Of a stretch of 64,000 nucleotides of DNA, positions 8,935 to 18,187 are shown piece after piece. A program made the translations under genes and the position numbers. How positions within the stretch are numbered: position 1 is the first letter of the stretch; each line of letters opens with the position of its first letter. The notes below the pieces were generated by a model. The model saw only the letters and a list, made by a program, of their open reading frames with translations. It searched no databases and had not been told where the DNA came from. Origin of the DNA: Mucilaginibacter ginsenosidivorans (GTDB taxonomy: Bacteria > Bacteroidota > Bacteroidia > Sphingobacteriales > Sphingobacteriaceae); NCBI RefSeq assembly GCF_007971025.1, contig NZ_CP042436.1, positions 1,612,001 through 1,676,000 of the forward strand. The letters run 5' to 3'.

Positions 8935-8964
8935 TCGTGACAGACACGGTGAAAGCCGAAAAAC

Positions 8965-8997
8965 GAAAGCCCCTGACACTCGCTGTTGGGGGCTTTC
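8965..8997. terminator. Hairpin terminator, probably bidirectional
   Basis: GAAAGCCCC at 8965-8973 pairs with GGGGCTTTC at 8989-8997 around a 15-base loop. On the minus strand a GTTTTTC run follows. It lies 30 bases after the PIN-like gene. Confidence 0.6.
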
Positions 8998-9249
8998 AAC
9001 CTAAACCTTATCACAAATGGCTGATAGAGTATCAACCAAATAGTAAACGGCAAGATAGTAATTTCTAATAAATACTGAAAAACGGCTGTCTGAATAAACA
9101 AGTTGCCAATGAGTATAAGAATTGATAAAATGGATAGTCACGGTTAGTCCGTCTACAAAATTCTTTTCCTGTTTCATACCAATTTAATTAGCAAACCTTT
9201 ATGTTCGTATTAAATTCGTTAAATTTGATACAGCTATACGCTGAGCAAA
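8998..9249. promoter_or_regulatory. Upstream region of fecI with a possible Bacteroidota promoter
   Basis: No gene is supported here. TAAATTTG at 9220-9227 matches the Bacteroidota -7 consensus TAnnTTTG, and TTTA at 9198-9201 lies 18 bases upstream, where the -33 TTTG is expected. This would start transcription about 15-20 bases before the fecI ATG. Assignment is by pattern only. Confidence 0.35.
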
Positions 9250-9864
9250 GTGATGGAACCGAAGGCTACATATTCCCCCGAGGCAGAGCCTCAACTGCTA
9301 CTACAAGCTGCCCAGGGCGGCAGGGAAGCCTATGCAGTGCTTTACCAATACTATCTTCCCCGACTATATAAATATCTTTATGGGATTATCCGCTCAAAAG
9401 AAGAAACTGAGGAGATTCTTCAAGATATCTTTTTAAAGCTTTGGGAAAAGAAAGAGGATCTTTCTACCGTCAAAACGCTTAACAGTTACCTGTTCCGCAT
9501 TGCCCGCAACAAGCTGATGAATCACTATGACCATCAAAAGGTCAGGCAAAAAGCCGCCGATTATATCGGGCAACAAGATGAGACAAGTGGCTGCACTGCG
9601 GAAGATCAGTATATTTACAAGCAATACAATGAGGTCGTTCAAAAAGCCCTCAGCTCCCTTCCACCCAAACGCCGCCAGGTATTTGAAATGAGTACACAAC
9701 AGGACCTCTCCTATGATCAGATTGCTGAAGAATTGAATATTTCCAAGTCAATGGTCAAAAAGCAGTTTTATGCGGCTAATTCCTATGTCAAGGAATACCT
9801 GCAATTACATGCGGGTCTAACCACTTCTATCGCCATTGCCGCAGGCGCATTATTCATCAAATAA
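9250..9864 (+). CDS. ECF sigma factor, FecI-like
   Basis: A 204-residue extracytoplasmic-function sigma factor that directs RNA polymerase to the downstream SusC/SusD operon when released by FecR. Region 2 is seen at about residues 35-75 (YKYLYGIIRSKEETEEILQD, then FLKLWEK). Region 4 is at about 137-180 (LPPKRRQVFEMSTQQDLSYD, then IAEELNISKSMVKKQ), with a clear helix-turn-helix. A short hydrophobic tail ends the protein. The anti-sigma gene starts 75 bases downstream, the standard Bacteroidota FecI-FecR-SusC-SusD order. The cognate promoter should be near 11140-11200. Confidence 0.92.
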   Translation: MMEPKATYSPEAEPQLLLQAAQGGREAYAVLYQYYLPRLYKYLYGIIRSKEETEEILQDIFLKLWEKKEDLSTVKTLNSYLFRIARNKLMNHYDHQKVRQKAADYIGQQDETSGCTAEDQYIYKQYNEVVQKALSSLPPKRRQVFEMSTQQDLSYDQIAEELNISKSMVKKQFYAANSYVKEYLQLHAGLTTSIAIAAGALFIK

Positions 9865-9939
9865 ACCGCAAAAATATTTTTTCAAAACGGGGTATCTCTT
9901 TGCTTGCACTTCCTGTCTTTACTATAAACGGGGATAAAA

Positions 9940-11133
9940 ATGAACGAGCAGGAAATCCGGGAATTTTTAGAAAAACTGGCTTCAGGTAATTATACCAATG
10001 AAGAATACCAGGCTTTTGTTCATTGGGCGGAGCATTGCAGCCGGGAAGAATACGAGCAGATGATTGGTCATTGGGAACAGTTAGCTAACGCGGCCGAACT
10101 TTACGATGATATTGATCCTGCTTTAATTGCCAGCATCGAGCGCGGCCTTGACCAAATCGATGAAAGAAAAGACGAGCAGATCGTTCCGTTATATCCTGAC
10201 AAGAAAATTCGCCTGTGGCCACGCATCGCCGCTGCTGCGTCCATTATTCTTGCTATATCCGTGGGAGGCTATTTCGTTTTGCACAAAAAACAAGCCCCTG
10301 AACAGCTTACAAAGGCAGAAGCGGTAAATATCAAACCCGGAAGTCAAAAGGCTATACTTAAGCTGGCGGACGGCAAACAAATTGCATTGAATGAAGCACC
10401 TGTTGGCACGTTAGCCAAGCAAGACGGTGCAACGGTTATTAAAGCCGCAGACGGTCAGGTTATTTACAACGGCCAAAACTCGGCGACCCCAACCAACGAC
10501 ACCTATAATACCATCACAACCCAAAGGGGCGGCTATTACCCATTGAAGATGGCTGATGGAACTGTTGCCATTCTGGACGCCGCTTCCTCTATAAAATACC
10601 CGGTGACTTTTAATGGTAAGGAAAGAATCGTCGAGATTACCGGGCAGGTCTATTTCGAGGTTGCACATGATGCCGGTAAGCCGTTTAAGGTTATGGTTAA
10701 AGGCCAGACAATAGAAGACATCGGAACTGAATTTAACATCAATGCCTATGACGATGAGATGTATATCAGCACAACCCTGGTCAATGGTAGTGTTAGGGTC
10801 ATGCGGCAACAGAAGTCCATTGTACTCGTTCCAGGCCAAGAGGCTTTGGTAGATATAAAGAAAAACACACTGGATGTTCGAACAGCGGATGTTGAAGACA
10901 TTATAGCCTGGAAAAAAGGGCAAACGTCCTTCAAAAATGGCGATATACATGAGATCATGCGCGAGGTTTCACGTTGGTATGACGTAGATGTTCAATACCA
11001 GGGCGATATACCCGATCGGAAATTTATGGGCGGTATTTCAAGAAATGCTAACCTCTCTGATTTACTGAAAATATTGGAATTTAATAACATCCATTTTACG
11101 GTGGAAGGCAAGAAAATAACGATAAAACCTTAA
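9940..11133 (+). CDS. FecR-type anti-sigma factor with DUF4974 C-terminus
   Basis: A 397-residue inner-membrane regulator. The N-terminal 85 residues are the cytoplasmic sigma-binding part. One membrane helix lies near residues 89-108 (RIAAAASIILAISVGGYFVL). The periplasmic FecR domain begins around residue 190 (TQRGGYYPLKMADGTVAILD) and includes GQVYFEVAHDAGKPF. The last 70 residues form DUF4974 (DIHEIMREVSRWYDVDVQYQ). It should hold FecI inactive until the N-terminal signalling domain of the TonB-dependent receptor contacts it. It lies between fecI and the receptor gene. Confidence 0.92.
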   Translation: MNEQEIREFLEKLASGNYTNEEYQAFVHWAEHCSREEYEQMIGHWEQLANAAELYDDIDPALIASIERGLDQIDERKDEQIVPLYPDKKIRLWPRIAAAASIILAISVGGYFVLHKKQAPEQLTKAEAVNIKPGSQKAILKLADGKQIALNEAPVGTLAKQDGATVIKAADGQVIYNGQNSATPTNDTYNTITTQRGGYYPLKMADGTVAILDAASSIKYPVTFNGKERIVEITGQVYFEVAHDAGKPFKVMVKGQTIEDIGTEFNINAYDDEMYISTTLVNGSVRVMRQQKSIVLVPGQEALVDIKKNTLDVRTADVEDIIAWKKGQTSFKNGDIHEIMREVSRWYDVDVQYQGDIPDRKFMGGISRNANLSDLLKILEFNNIHFTVEGKKITIKP

Positions 11134-11338
11134 TAGGATTTAAACTATGTATGATTAAACTAAAGAGGCCTATGGTGAAATAAAGATTCGCTCAATGGGT
11201 GATCCCATAAAAAAAGCCGGAAGTGCTACCAACACCACCGGCAGATGCTTGGGTTAACCTTTCTTCGACCGCTCGATGGCGTGCGAGGATAAAAAATCTT
11301 GCGACAGATTATCTCTATTAACCCAAACAACCAAAAGT
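11134..11338 (+). promoter_or_regulatory. Structured leader of the SusC/SusD operon
   Basis: Two structures are visible. The first is an imperfect hairpin at 11216-11242: GCCGGAAGTG, loop CTACCAA, CACCACCGGC, with 5 plus 3 paired bases around a 2x2 mismatch. The second is a perfect 9-base inverted repeat, TTGGGTTAA at 11249-11257 and TTAACCCAA at 11318-11326, whose right arm ends 12 bases before the ATG at 11339. Folding would place the start codon at the base of a long stem-loop. The FecI-dependent promoter is probably just upstream but is not identified. Confidence 0.5.
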
Positions 11339-14300
11339 ATGAATTTTTATACGCTCTTCAACCCTGTGCGTAAAAAACGGGGGCGATTATTCAAAGTCCT
11401 TCTTGTCATGAAACTTGTTATTATTCTTATTACGGTAGCATGTCTCCAGGTTTCCGCAAGGGTTTTGGCACAAAAAGTCACCTTGGATGTAAAGGACGCA
11501 CCTTTGGAACAGGTGTTCAATGACATCAAAAGGCAAACAGGTTACATTTTCTTTTATGAAAGTAACGTGCTGAATGGTACATCAAGGGTTAGCATAAATG
11601 TTAAGAATGCTGACCTCCGCGACGTATTAGATTTATGTTTTAAAGGACAACCATTGGTCTACACCATTGCGGGAAATACTATTGGAATAAAAAAAAGAGA
11701 AATCCCGCCCCTGGTTCAAGAAAAGCCGCAACAGTCAAAAGATGTGACGGGACGTATTTCCAATAAGGCAGGGGAACCTTTGGCTGGTGCGACAGTAACT
11801 ATTAAACGTACTAAAAGCGGGACGTTAGCCGATGCAAATGGTAGTTTTACAGTACGCGGGGTGAGCAGCACTGATACCCTGATCTTTAGTTTCATAGGCT
11901 ACAGTTCCCTATCAGTTCGGGTAGGCAATGAGACTGTTTTTAAAGTGACACTGGAAGAAACAAGCAATAAGCTCGACCAGGTAGTAGTACGGGCTTATGG
12001 GCAGACTACGCAGCGTTTAGCCACAGGAAATATAGCGCGTGTAACAGCGGAAGAAATAGGAAAGCAACCAATAATGAACCCTTTATTGGCATTGCAAGGA
12101 CAGGTACCCGGTTTGGAAATTACAACGAATAGCGGCTACCTCAGCGGACCGGTAAAAGTAGAGTTGAGAGGAAGAAACTCCATTACTAATAATACTATTT
12201 CCGACCCGCTCTATATTATTGATGGGGTGCCTTTAACTGTGGTGAACGTCGGAGGGTCTTTTTATGGTTCCGGCTCTTCTGGGTTTATTCAAAATGGCAT
12301 GGCCGGTCCAGCAGGTGGTCAAAGTGCCCTGTTCAGTTTAGAGCCAGCGGATATTGAGTCCATTGAAGTATTAAAAGATGGCGACGCCACGGCAATATAT
12401 GGTTCTCGAGCAGCAAATGGAGTAATTCTTATAACTACCAAAAAGGGTAAAGCTGGTAAGACCCAGTTTAGTGTGAATGCAACAGAAGGTTTAAGTGAAG
12501 TGACTCGGCATTGGGATATGCTGAATACACAGCAATATCTTCAAATGCGCCAAGAAGCATTTAAGAACGATGGGGTTACACCAACAGTCGGAAATGCCCC
12601 AGACTTGCTTGTATGGGATACCAACCGTTATACTGACTGGCAAAAATTTTTATGGGGGAATACAGGGAAATCGACGGATGTGCAGACCAGTCTTTCTGGC
12701 GGGGACGCCTTAACCGTCTTCCGGATTGCGGCAGGTTATCATCGGGTGACTGAGATTACCACCACTAGTGGTGCAAATGAGAATACCAGTGTTTCTTTTA
12801 ACCTCTCGCATCATACCCGCAATCAAAAATTCTCAGTGTCCTTTACCACTAATTATTCCTATTCAAACGTAAATATGATAAGTATCCCTAACGGTGCGGC
12901 TATCTTACCTCCTGACGCGCCGTCAGTTTACGACGGTAGTGGCAATCTCAATTACGCCGAATGGGATGCTAAAGTCGGCTCTTTCCCATTTGGGAATCTA
13001 TTGCAACCCTATGATAGCAAAACCAATTTTCTTACTACAAATTTGACATTAAACTACAATATCTTGAAAGGATTTGTGATACGGACAAGTATGGGATATA
13101 ATAATGCACAGGCTACCCAGACTTCCTTTATTCCAATAGCTTCACTAGATCCTGCCAGTAATCCAACAGGATCGTCCAGTTTTGGAAATAATAGCAACCA
13201 TAACTTGATTGTTGAACCCCAGTTGGAATATAACGGTATTATTGGCAGGGGTAAACTAAATATCCTTCTTGGAGGATCCTATCAAAAAAACACCACGGAT
13301 GGACTTCAAGTGAATGGAATAGGTTACACAAATGATGCATTGTTAAGAACAATTACCAATGCTCCACATGTGATTTCAAATGATAATTATGGAGAATACA
13401 AGTATGTAGCAGCCTTTGGTCGGCTCGGTTACAATTGGGATAATAAATATATTTTGAACCTTAATGCAAGGAGAGATGGAGCTTCAAGTTTTGGCCCCGG
13501 CAATCAATTTGGTAATTTCGGGTCTTTAGGAGCCGCTTGGATACTCAGCGAAGAGGGTTTCATAAAAAGATTTCTGCCTTCTTTTATCAGTTTTTTTAAG
13601 TTACGCGGCAGTTACGGTACCACCGGCGGGGATATAGGGAATAGCTATGCGTATCTTAGCCGCTGGTCAGGTAATAACCTGTATACCTATAATGGGGTTT
13701 CTCCTTTGGTACCTTTACAACATGCTAACACTGACTATCATTGGCAGGTTAACCGAAAATTAGAAGGGGCGCTCGACTTGGGGTTTTTAAAAGACAGGAT
13801 CAACCTAAATATTGCCTACTATCGTGATCGTTGTGATAATCAACTGGTGAATTTCCCCACTGCCGAATTTACTGGCTTTACTAGCGTGATTGCTAATTCC
13901 CCTGCTAATGTGGAAAATACGGGTTGGGAATTTTTGGTATCTGCAAACATTATTGATGCGAAGAATTTCCACTGGTCAATGAATTTTAATACCGGGTTCA
14001 ACCAAAATAAGCTCCTTTCGTATCCGAATTTGGCATTGTCGCCTTATGCAAATCAATACAGGATAGGACAACCTTTGAATATAAGTTGGGCTTTGCATAT
14101 GACCGGAGTTGATCCTCAGACGGGTCAGTATACCTACAAAGATAGGAATCATGACGGGTTAATAACACTTGATTATTCTATTCCGCCAGGAACTGGTGAT
14201 GATGACCAGTATCCTATCGTTCTTACCCCTAAGTTTACTGGAGGATTAACCAATAGTTTTAGCTATAAGAGGTGGAATATGAGTTTTCTCTTGTATTTCA

Positions 14301-14698
14301 AAAAACAGATCGGACTTAACGCTTTCTTAGCCAGTCAACTCCCGGGCTCAATGCATAATCAATCAGTGTATGTTTTTCAAAACAGTTGGCAAAAGCCTGG
14401 CGATATTACCGGTGTCGCCAGATTGACTACCATATCCGCAACATCAGACAGTTATCTTGGTAGTTCAGACGGTATATATACAGATGCCTCTTTTATACGA
14501 GTTTCCAACCTGTCGGTCTCTTATAACCTGCCAGACGTAATTGGCAAAAAATTGGGATTGACAGGCCTAAACATATTCTTGCATACGAATAATCTGTTTA
14601 CCATTACCAAATACAAGGGCATTGATCCTGATGTACAGAATTTTGGCGGATTGCCCCCAGCGAAAACTATCGTGATAGGCATTAATTGTAACTTCTAA
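11339..14698 (+). CDS. SusC/RagA-family TonB-dependent receptor with STN signalling domain
   Basis: An outer-membrane transporter of about 1119 residues. The ATG at 11339 is preferred to the in-frame ATG at 11276 because it gives the classic start MNFYTLFNPVRKKRG and signal peptide; the upstream one lies inside the leader. Domain order: signal sequence ending near ARVLAQ, an STN domain (LDVKDAPLEQVFNDIKRQTG), a carboxypeptidase-regulatory-like beta domain (VTGRISNKAGEPLAGATVTI), the plug (NPLLALQGQVPGLEI, DGDATAIYGSRAANGVILIT) and a 22-strand barrel ending in IVIGINCNF. The STN domain marks it as a FecR-signalling receptor. It works with the SusD-like lipoprotein 10 bases downstream. Ligand unknown; a peptide is plausible given the peptidase further on. 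Confidence 0.93.
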   Translation: MNFYTLFNPVRKKRGRLFKVLLVMKLVIILITVACLQVSARVLAQKVTLDVKDAPLEQVFNDIKRQTGYIFFYESNVLNGTSRVSINVKNADLRDVLDLCFKGQPLVYTIAGNTIGIKKREIPPLVQEKPQQSKDVTGRISNKAGEPLAGATVTIKRTKSGTLADANGSFTVRGVSSTDTLIFSFIGYSSLSVRVGNETVFKVTLEETSNKLDQVVVRAYGQTTQRLATGNIARVTAEEIGKQPIMNPLLALQGQVPGLEITTNSGYLSGPVKVELRGRNSITNNTISDPLYIIDGVPLTVVNVGGSFYGSGSSGFIQNGMAGPAGGQSALFSLEPADIESIEVLKDGDATAIYGSRAANGVILITTKKGKAGKTQFSVNATEGLSEVTRHWDMLNTQQYLQMRQEAFKNDGVTPTVGNAPDLLVWDTNRYTDWQKFLWGNTGKSTDVQTSLSGGDALTVFRIAAGYHRVTEITTTSGANENTSVSFNLSHHTRNQKFSVSFTTNYSYSNVNMISIPNGAAILPPDAPSVYDGSGNLNYAEWDAKVGSFPFGNLLQPYDSKTNFLTTNLTLNYNILKGFVIRTSMGYNNAQATQTSFIPIASLDPASNPTGSSSFGNNSNHNLIVEPQLEYNGIIGRGKLNILLGGSYQKNTTDGLQVNGIGYTNDALLRTITNAPHVISNDNYGEYKYVAAFGRLGYNWDNKYILNLNARRDGASSFGPGNQFGNFGSLGAAWILSEEGFIKRFLPSFISFFKLRGSYGTTGGDIGNSYAYLSRWSGNNLYTYNGVSPLVPLQHANTDYHWQVNRKLEGALDLGFLKDRINLNIAYYRDRCDNQLVNFPTAEFTGFTSVIANSPANVENTGWEFLVSANIIDAKNFHWSMNFNTGFNQNKLLSYPNLALSPYANQYRIGQPLNISWALHMTGVDPQTGQYTYKDRNHDGLITLDYSIPPGTGDDDQYPIVLTPKFTGGLTNSFSYKRWNMSFLLYFKKQIGLNAFLASQLPGSMHNQSVYVFQNSWQKPGDITGVARLTTISATSDSYLGSSDGIYTDASFIRVSNLSVSYNLPDVIGKKLGLTGLNIFLHTNNLFTITKYKGIDPDVQNFGGLPPAKTIVIGINCNF

Positions 14699-14708
14699 AA
14701 AACGCATT

Positions 14709-16166
14709 ATGAAATCACATAAAGAAATTAAGAACTGGTTGAGGATTACAAAATGGAGTTTTGCGATTCTCCCATTTATCTTTGCCGCTTGCAAAAAAAT
14801 GGTGTCTGTTCCTGAACCTGTCGATTCTATTACAACAAAAGAAGTATTTGCAACCGATGCCCAAGCTAATTCTGCGATAGCAGGGATTTACACCCAGATG
14901 ATAAACCCGCCGACTACGAGCATTGTTTTTAGCAATGGAGCGACAACCCTTTATCCCGGACTGTCAGCCGATGAACTTATCGATTTTTATGGCCCGGCAG
15001 ATGACGGATATTTTGATTCCAACTCTATACAAGTTGCAAAATTTGGTTACGGATATGTTAATAATTTCATTTGGACCCCTGCTTACTCTAATATTTACGG
15101 GGCAAATGCGATTATTGAAGGCATAGCAAGTTCTACTTCAGGTGCGCTTCATGATAACGTAAAAAAGGAATTGACAGGTGAAGCAAAATTCATTCGCGCC
15201 TTTTGTTATTTCTATCTCACGAACATGTTTGGCGACGTTCCGTTAGCACTAACCGTAGATTTTAATAGGACCGCCTTGATGTACCGTACACCTCAAGCCC
15301 AGATATACAATCAAATTATTCAAGATCTTAAAGATGCACAAACTGCGTTACCGGATGATTATTCTGCAGGTTTGGGAGAAAGAGTCCGCCCCAATAAATG
15401 GGCTGCCACGGCTCTTTTAGCCAGAGTGTATCTCTTTAAAGGTGATTGGGCAGATGCTGAGTTGCAAGCAAGTGCAGTAATCAATAATAGTTCCCTTTTT
15501 AGTTTAGAACCTATGGTCGGAAATGTTTTCAATACCAATAGTAAAGAAGCAATTTGGCAATTAAAACAAAATAATATTGCTTCCCCATATAATGGGACTG
15601 TCGATGCGCAGACTTTTATTCCTTATGACAGCAACACTGCTCCTATATATATTCTTACGAATTCATTGCTGAATTCCTTTGAGACTGGGGACTTAAGAAG
15701 AAAAATATGGGTGGACAGCACTAATTATGGTGGTTCAACTTATTATTTCCCTTACAAATATACCTTAGCTCCCAGCAATATTCAACCGGGTGGTAACATT
15801 CCTCAGTACTACATGATGCTGCGCCAGGCAGAACAGTACCTGATAAGGGCTGAAGCCAGAGTGCAGTTGGGAGAAAATAACGCATTGGATGATTTGAATT
15901 CGATAAGGAACAGGGCGGGTCTTACGAGCTATTCAGGTACAACTGATAAGACTTCAATATTGAATGCAATTTATCATGAGCGCCAGGTTGAACTTTTTGC
16001 AGAATGGGGGCACCGCTGGTTCGATCTGAAAAGAACAGGTCAGGCCAACACAGTATTAGGTGCAATTCCTTTGAAGCAACCTTGGTCATCCAATTCTCTT
16101 TTATACCCAATTCCCAAAACTGAATTAATAACGGATCCCAATTTAAGACAGAATCCAGGCTATTGA
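14709..16166 (+). CDS. SusD/RagB-family outer-membrane lipoprotein
   Basis: A 485-residue surface lipoprotein that caps the SusC barrel and binds the substrate. The lipobox is seen in FIFAACKK with the lipidated Cys at about residue 27. The middle contains tetratricopeptide-like helices (AKFIRAFCYFYLTNMFGDVP) and the RagB C-terminal part has YYMMLRQAEQYLIRAEARVQ and NAIYHERQVELFAEWGHRWF. It ends LITDPNLRQNPGY, the usual SusD terminus. It follows the receptor gene by 10 bases and overlaps no other real gene. Confidence 0.93.
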   Translation: MKSHKEIKNWLRITKWSFAILPFIFAACKKMVSVPEPVDSITTKEVFATDAQANSAIAGIYTQMINPPTTSIVFSNGATTLYPGLSADELIDFYGPADDGYFDSNSIQVAKFGYGYVNNFIWTPAYSNIYGANAIIEGIASSTSGALHDNVKKELTGEAKFIRAFCYFYLTNMFGDVPLALTVDFNRTALMYRTPQAQIYNQIIQDLKDAQTALPDDYSAGLGERVRPNKWAATALLARVYLFKGDWADAELQASAVINNSSLFSLEPMVGNVFNTNSKEAIWQLKQNNIASPYNGTVDAQTFIPYDSNTAPIYILTNSLLNSFETGDLRRKIWVDSTNYGGSTYYFPYKYTLAPSNIQPGGNIPQYYMMLRQAEQYLIRAEARVQLGENNALDDLNSIRNRAGLTSYSGTTDKTSILNAIYHERQVELFAEWGHRWFDLKRTGQANTVLGAIPLKQPWSSNSLLYPIPKTELITDPNLRQNPGY

Positions 16167-16189
16167 AATATGAATTAGAAATCAAAAAC

Positions 16190-17356
16190 ATGAATAATAT
16201 AAAAATTATAATACTGCTGTGTCTTGTATTCAATCAATTTTTTGCCTCAATAGGATGGGCACAAGAAAAGCACGGCTTTACCATTACCGGAAAAATAAAG
16301 GGGCTGAAAGAAGGGGAAACGGTCAAATTAACGTTTGAGGATACATGGCCGATTTGGGGCAACGGCTGGACCAAACCGGTTGCCTCGGCTTTGGTCAAAA
16401 ATGGAAAATTTACCATTCGCGGATATCTTCCTGATGGTCCCAGATTGGCTGAATTAGAATTTTCCCGTACTAACGCTGATATGAAGCAGCCTTTCCCTCC
16501 ATTTTTAATGGATAATGAAAATATCGTTATCCACGGCAGAGTTAGAGCAAAGATTCTGCCGTCTCAGTCAATAATTATTGAGGGCAGTCGATCCAATGAG
16601 GAAAGGAAAAAATTGTTCCCTTACTTTGACATTTGGCGACAGGGGCTGCGTGATCGGTTGACTGATACTTTACAAAAATTGAATGGTCTTTTAGGCTATA
16701 ATAAGGATTTTATGGCAGGAATTGAACGGCTTAAACTGGAGCAGTTGGCCCAGGTAAAACGTGGACTGGTTCAAAATTCTTCTGGTCAGGCTGCAGTTCC
16801 ATATTATGTTATGCAGTGTTTTGACGCTGTAGGACATGATTCAATTGTATCGTTATTATATGACAGACTAGATGAGCATATTAAAACCAGCTATTATGGA
16901 AAACTCATGCAAAATAGGTTGTATTTATGCGAAGGGCAACCAGCGCCCAATTTTACTTCATTTACGCCGGAGGGCAAATCTGTATCACTAAAAGATGTAA
17001 CAGCTAAAAATAAACTCACTATCCTTGATTTTTGGGGTTCCGGTTGCATTCCATGCAGAAATGAGTTTAAGGAATATACTGTCGCCTTGTATAATGAATT
17101 TCACAACAAAGGATTGGAAATCATAGCTGTTTCCTGGGATAAAAATGAAAAGAGCTGGAAAAAGGCAATTACCGACGATCAGCAACCCTGGATAAATGTC
17201 TCCAGTCTGAAAGGATTTGGTGATTCGGTATACAGCTCATACAAGATCATACATACACCTCAGAATGTGGTCATCGATCAACAAGGGAAGATCGTTGCCT
17301 GGAATATTTCGGGTTTGGAACTGCATTGGTTCGTGGATAAATATCTTAATAAATAA
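16190..17356 (+). CDS. Secreted TlpA-like thioredoxin with DUF4369 N-terminal domain
   Basis: About 388 residues from the ATG at 16190, which gives a clean signal peptide (NNIKIIILLCLVFNQFFASI, cleaved after WAQ). The in-frame TTG at 16163 would overlap the susD stop and add a polar leader, so it is not chosen. An N-terminal DUF4369 beta domain (HGFTITGKIKGLKEGETVKL) is followed by a helical linker and a C-terminal TlpA/AhpC domain with the redox motif FWGSGCIPCRNEF. It is probably a periplasmic disulfide reductase. Such genes often follow FecI-FecR-SusCD sets in Sphingobacteriales. Confidence 0.85.
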   Translation: MNNIKIIILLCLVFNQFFASIGWAQEKHGFTITGKIKGLKEGETVKLTFEDTWPIWGNGWTKPVASALVKNGKFTIRGYLPDGPRLAELEFSRTNADMKQPFPPFLMDNENIVIHGRVRAKILPSQSIIIEGSRSNEERKKLFPYFDIWRQGLRDRLTDTLQKLNGLLGYNKDFMAGIERLKLEQLAQVKRGLVQNSSGQAAVPYYVMQCFDAVGHDSIVSLLYDRLDEHIKTSYYGKLMQNRLYLCEGQPAPNFTSFTPEGKSVSLKDVTAKNKLTILDFWGSGCIPCRNEFKEYTVALYNEFHNKGLEIIAVSWDKNEKSWKKAITDDQQPWINVSSLKGFGDSVYSSYKIIHTPQNVVIDQQGKIVAWNISGLELHWFVDKYLNK

Positions 17357-17380
17357 TCGTCATTTAAATCGTTAACAATA

Positions 17381-18154
17381 ATGAGAACCAGGATAGGCAA
17401 CATCATTTCAATAATCATTCTTTTTTTAACCATCTCCCGACTTTCGGCAAATGCAGCAAAATCATCTTTCAATATACTTACCCTGCCGGATACCGGGAAA
17501 ATAGCGTCAGTTTTAGTATTAACCGATTGCGGACATCAACTGGAAAGTATTGAGTTTTTCAAAGCAAACGGTAAAGGGTTTTCAGTAGCTTGTGGTGTTT
17601 ATCAAGTTTCCGGTTATAGGACTATTATACCGGACACCTTAACCGGGCCTGTCCTTTGCCAGCTGGAATTCAAATATACGGATTGGAAACCCATAAATAA
17701 TACGATTGCATTATTTCTTGTTCCGGGTGAAAATATTACCGTTAAAGTGACTTCATCCGCCTTGTCGCAGGAATATTCTATTGAAGGACCGGTGCTCACT
17801 ATGGATTATCAAACTCGGCTACTTGCCCCGGTGCAGCGGTATAATACCCAGATCAATCAAATAAATGCTAAATTGCGAAGTACAGGAGCAGATACCGTGT
17901 TGCTCAAAAAAGAAATGAATCAAGCCATAGCAGGCTGTTTCAATGTCCCCAGGCAATATATTCTCTCAAATCCGCATTCATTACTCTGCATGACCGCCCT
18001 GCGGATGATGGGGAACGGCGACCCCACGCTTAAGGAGCCCGTAAGTGAACTGGATACCCTGTTTCATTCCCTTTCTTCGGAGATTCAAAATAGTGATGAA
18101 GGGAAAGACTTTGGTGAAAGGCTGAGAAAATATTTTCAAACAACAGGAAAATGA
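17381..18154 (+). CDS. Secreted DUF4369-like protein lacking the thioredoxin domain
   Basis: A 257-residue exported protein (signal peptide IISIIILFLTISRLSANA). Its N-terminal half has DUF4369-like strands and the phrase NNTIALFLVPGENITVKVTS. The helical part ends LFHSLSSEIQNSDEGKDFGE, which is the point where full-length family members enter their AhpC/TlpA domain. Here a stop follows after RLRKYFQTTGK, so the redox domain is missing. It lies 24 bases after the complete TlpA-like gene. It may be a natural partner or a truncated copy; no remaining thioredoxin code is seen downstream. Confidence 0.6.
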   Translation: MRTRIGNIISIIILFLTISRLSANAAKSSFNILTLPDTGKIASVLVLTDCGHQLESIEFFKANGKGFSVACGVYQVSGYRTIIPDTLTGPVLCQLEFKYTDWKPINNTIALFLVPGENITVKVTSSALSQEYSIEGPVLTMDYQTRLLAPVQRYNTQINQINAKLRSTGADTVLLKKEMNQAIAGCFNVPRQYILSNPHSLLCMTALRMMGNGDPTLKEPVSELDTLFHSLSSEIQNSDEGKDFGERLRKYFQTTGK

Positions 18155-18187
18155 ATCACAATTTAAATGTTTCAAAAAACTTTAAAC

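Noticed and set aside
8853..9101. 82-codon minus-strand frame
   Set aside because: It overlaps the end of the PIN-like gene and the terminator hairpin and has a composition expected from AT-rich non-coding DNA.
11276..11338. Earlier ATG for the SusC gene
   Set aside because: It would put 21 polar residues before the signal peptide and lies within the structured leader.
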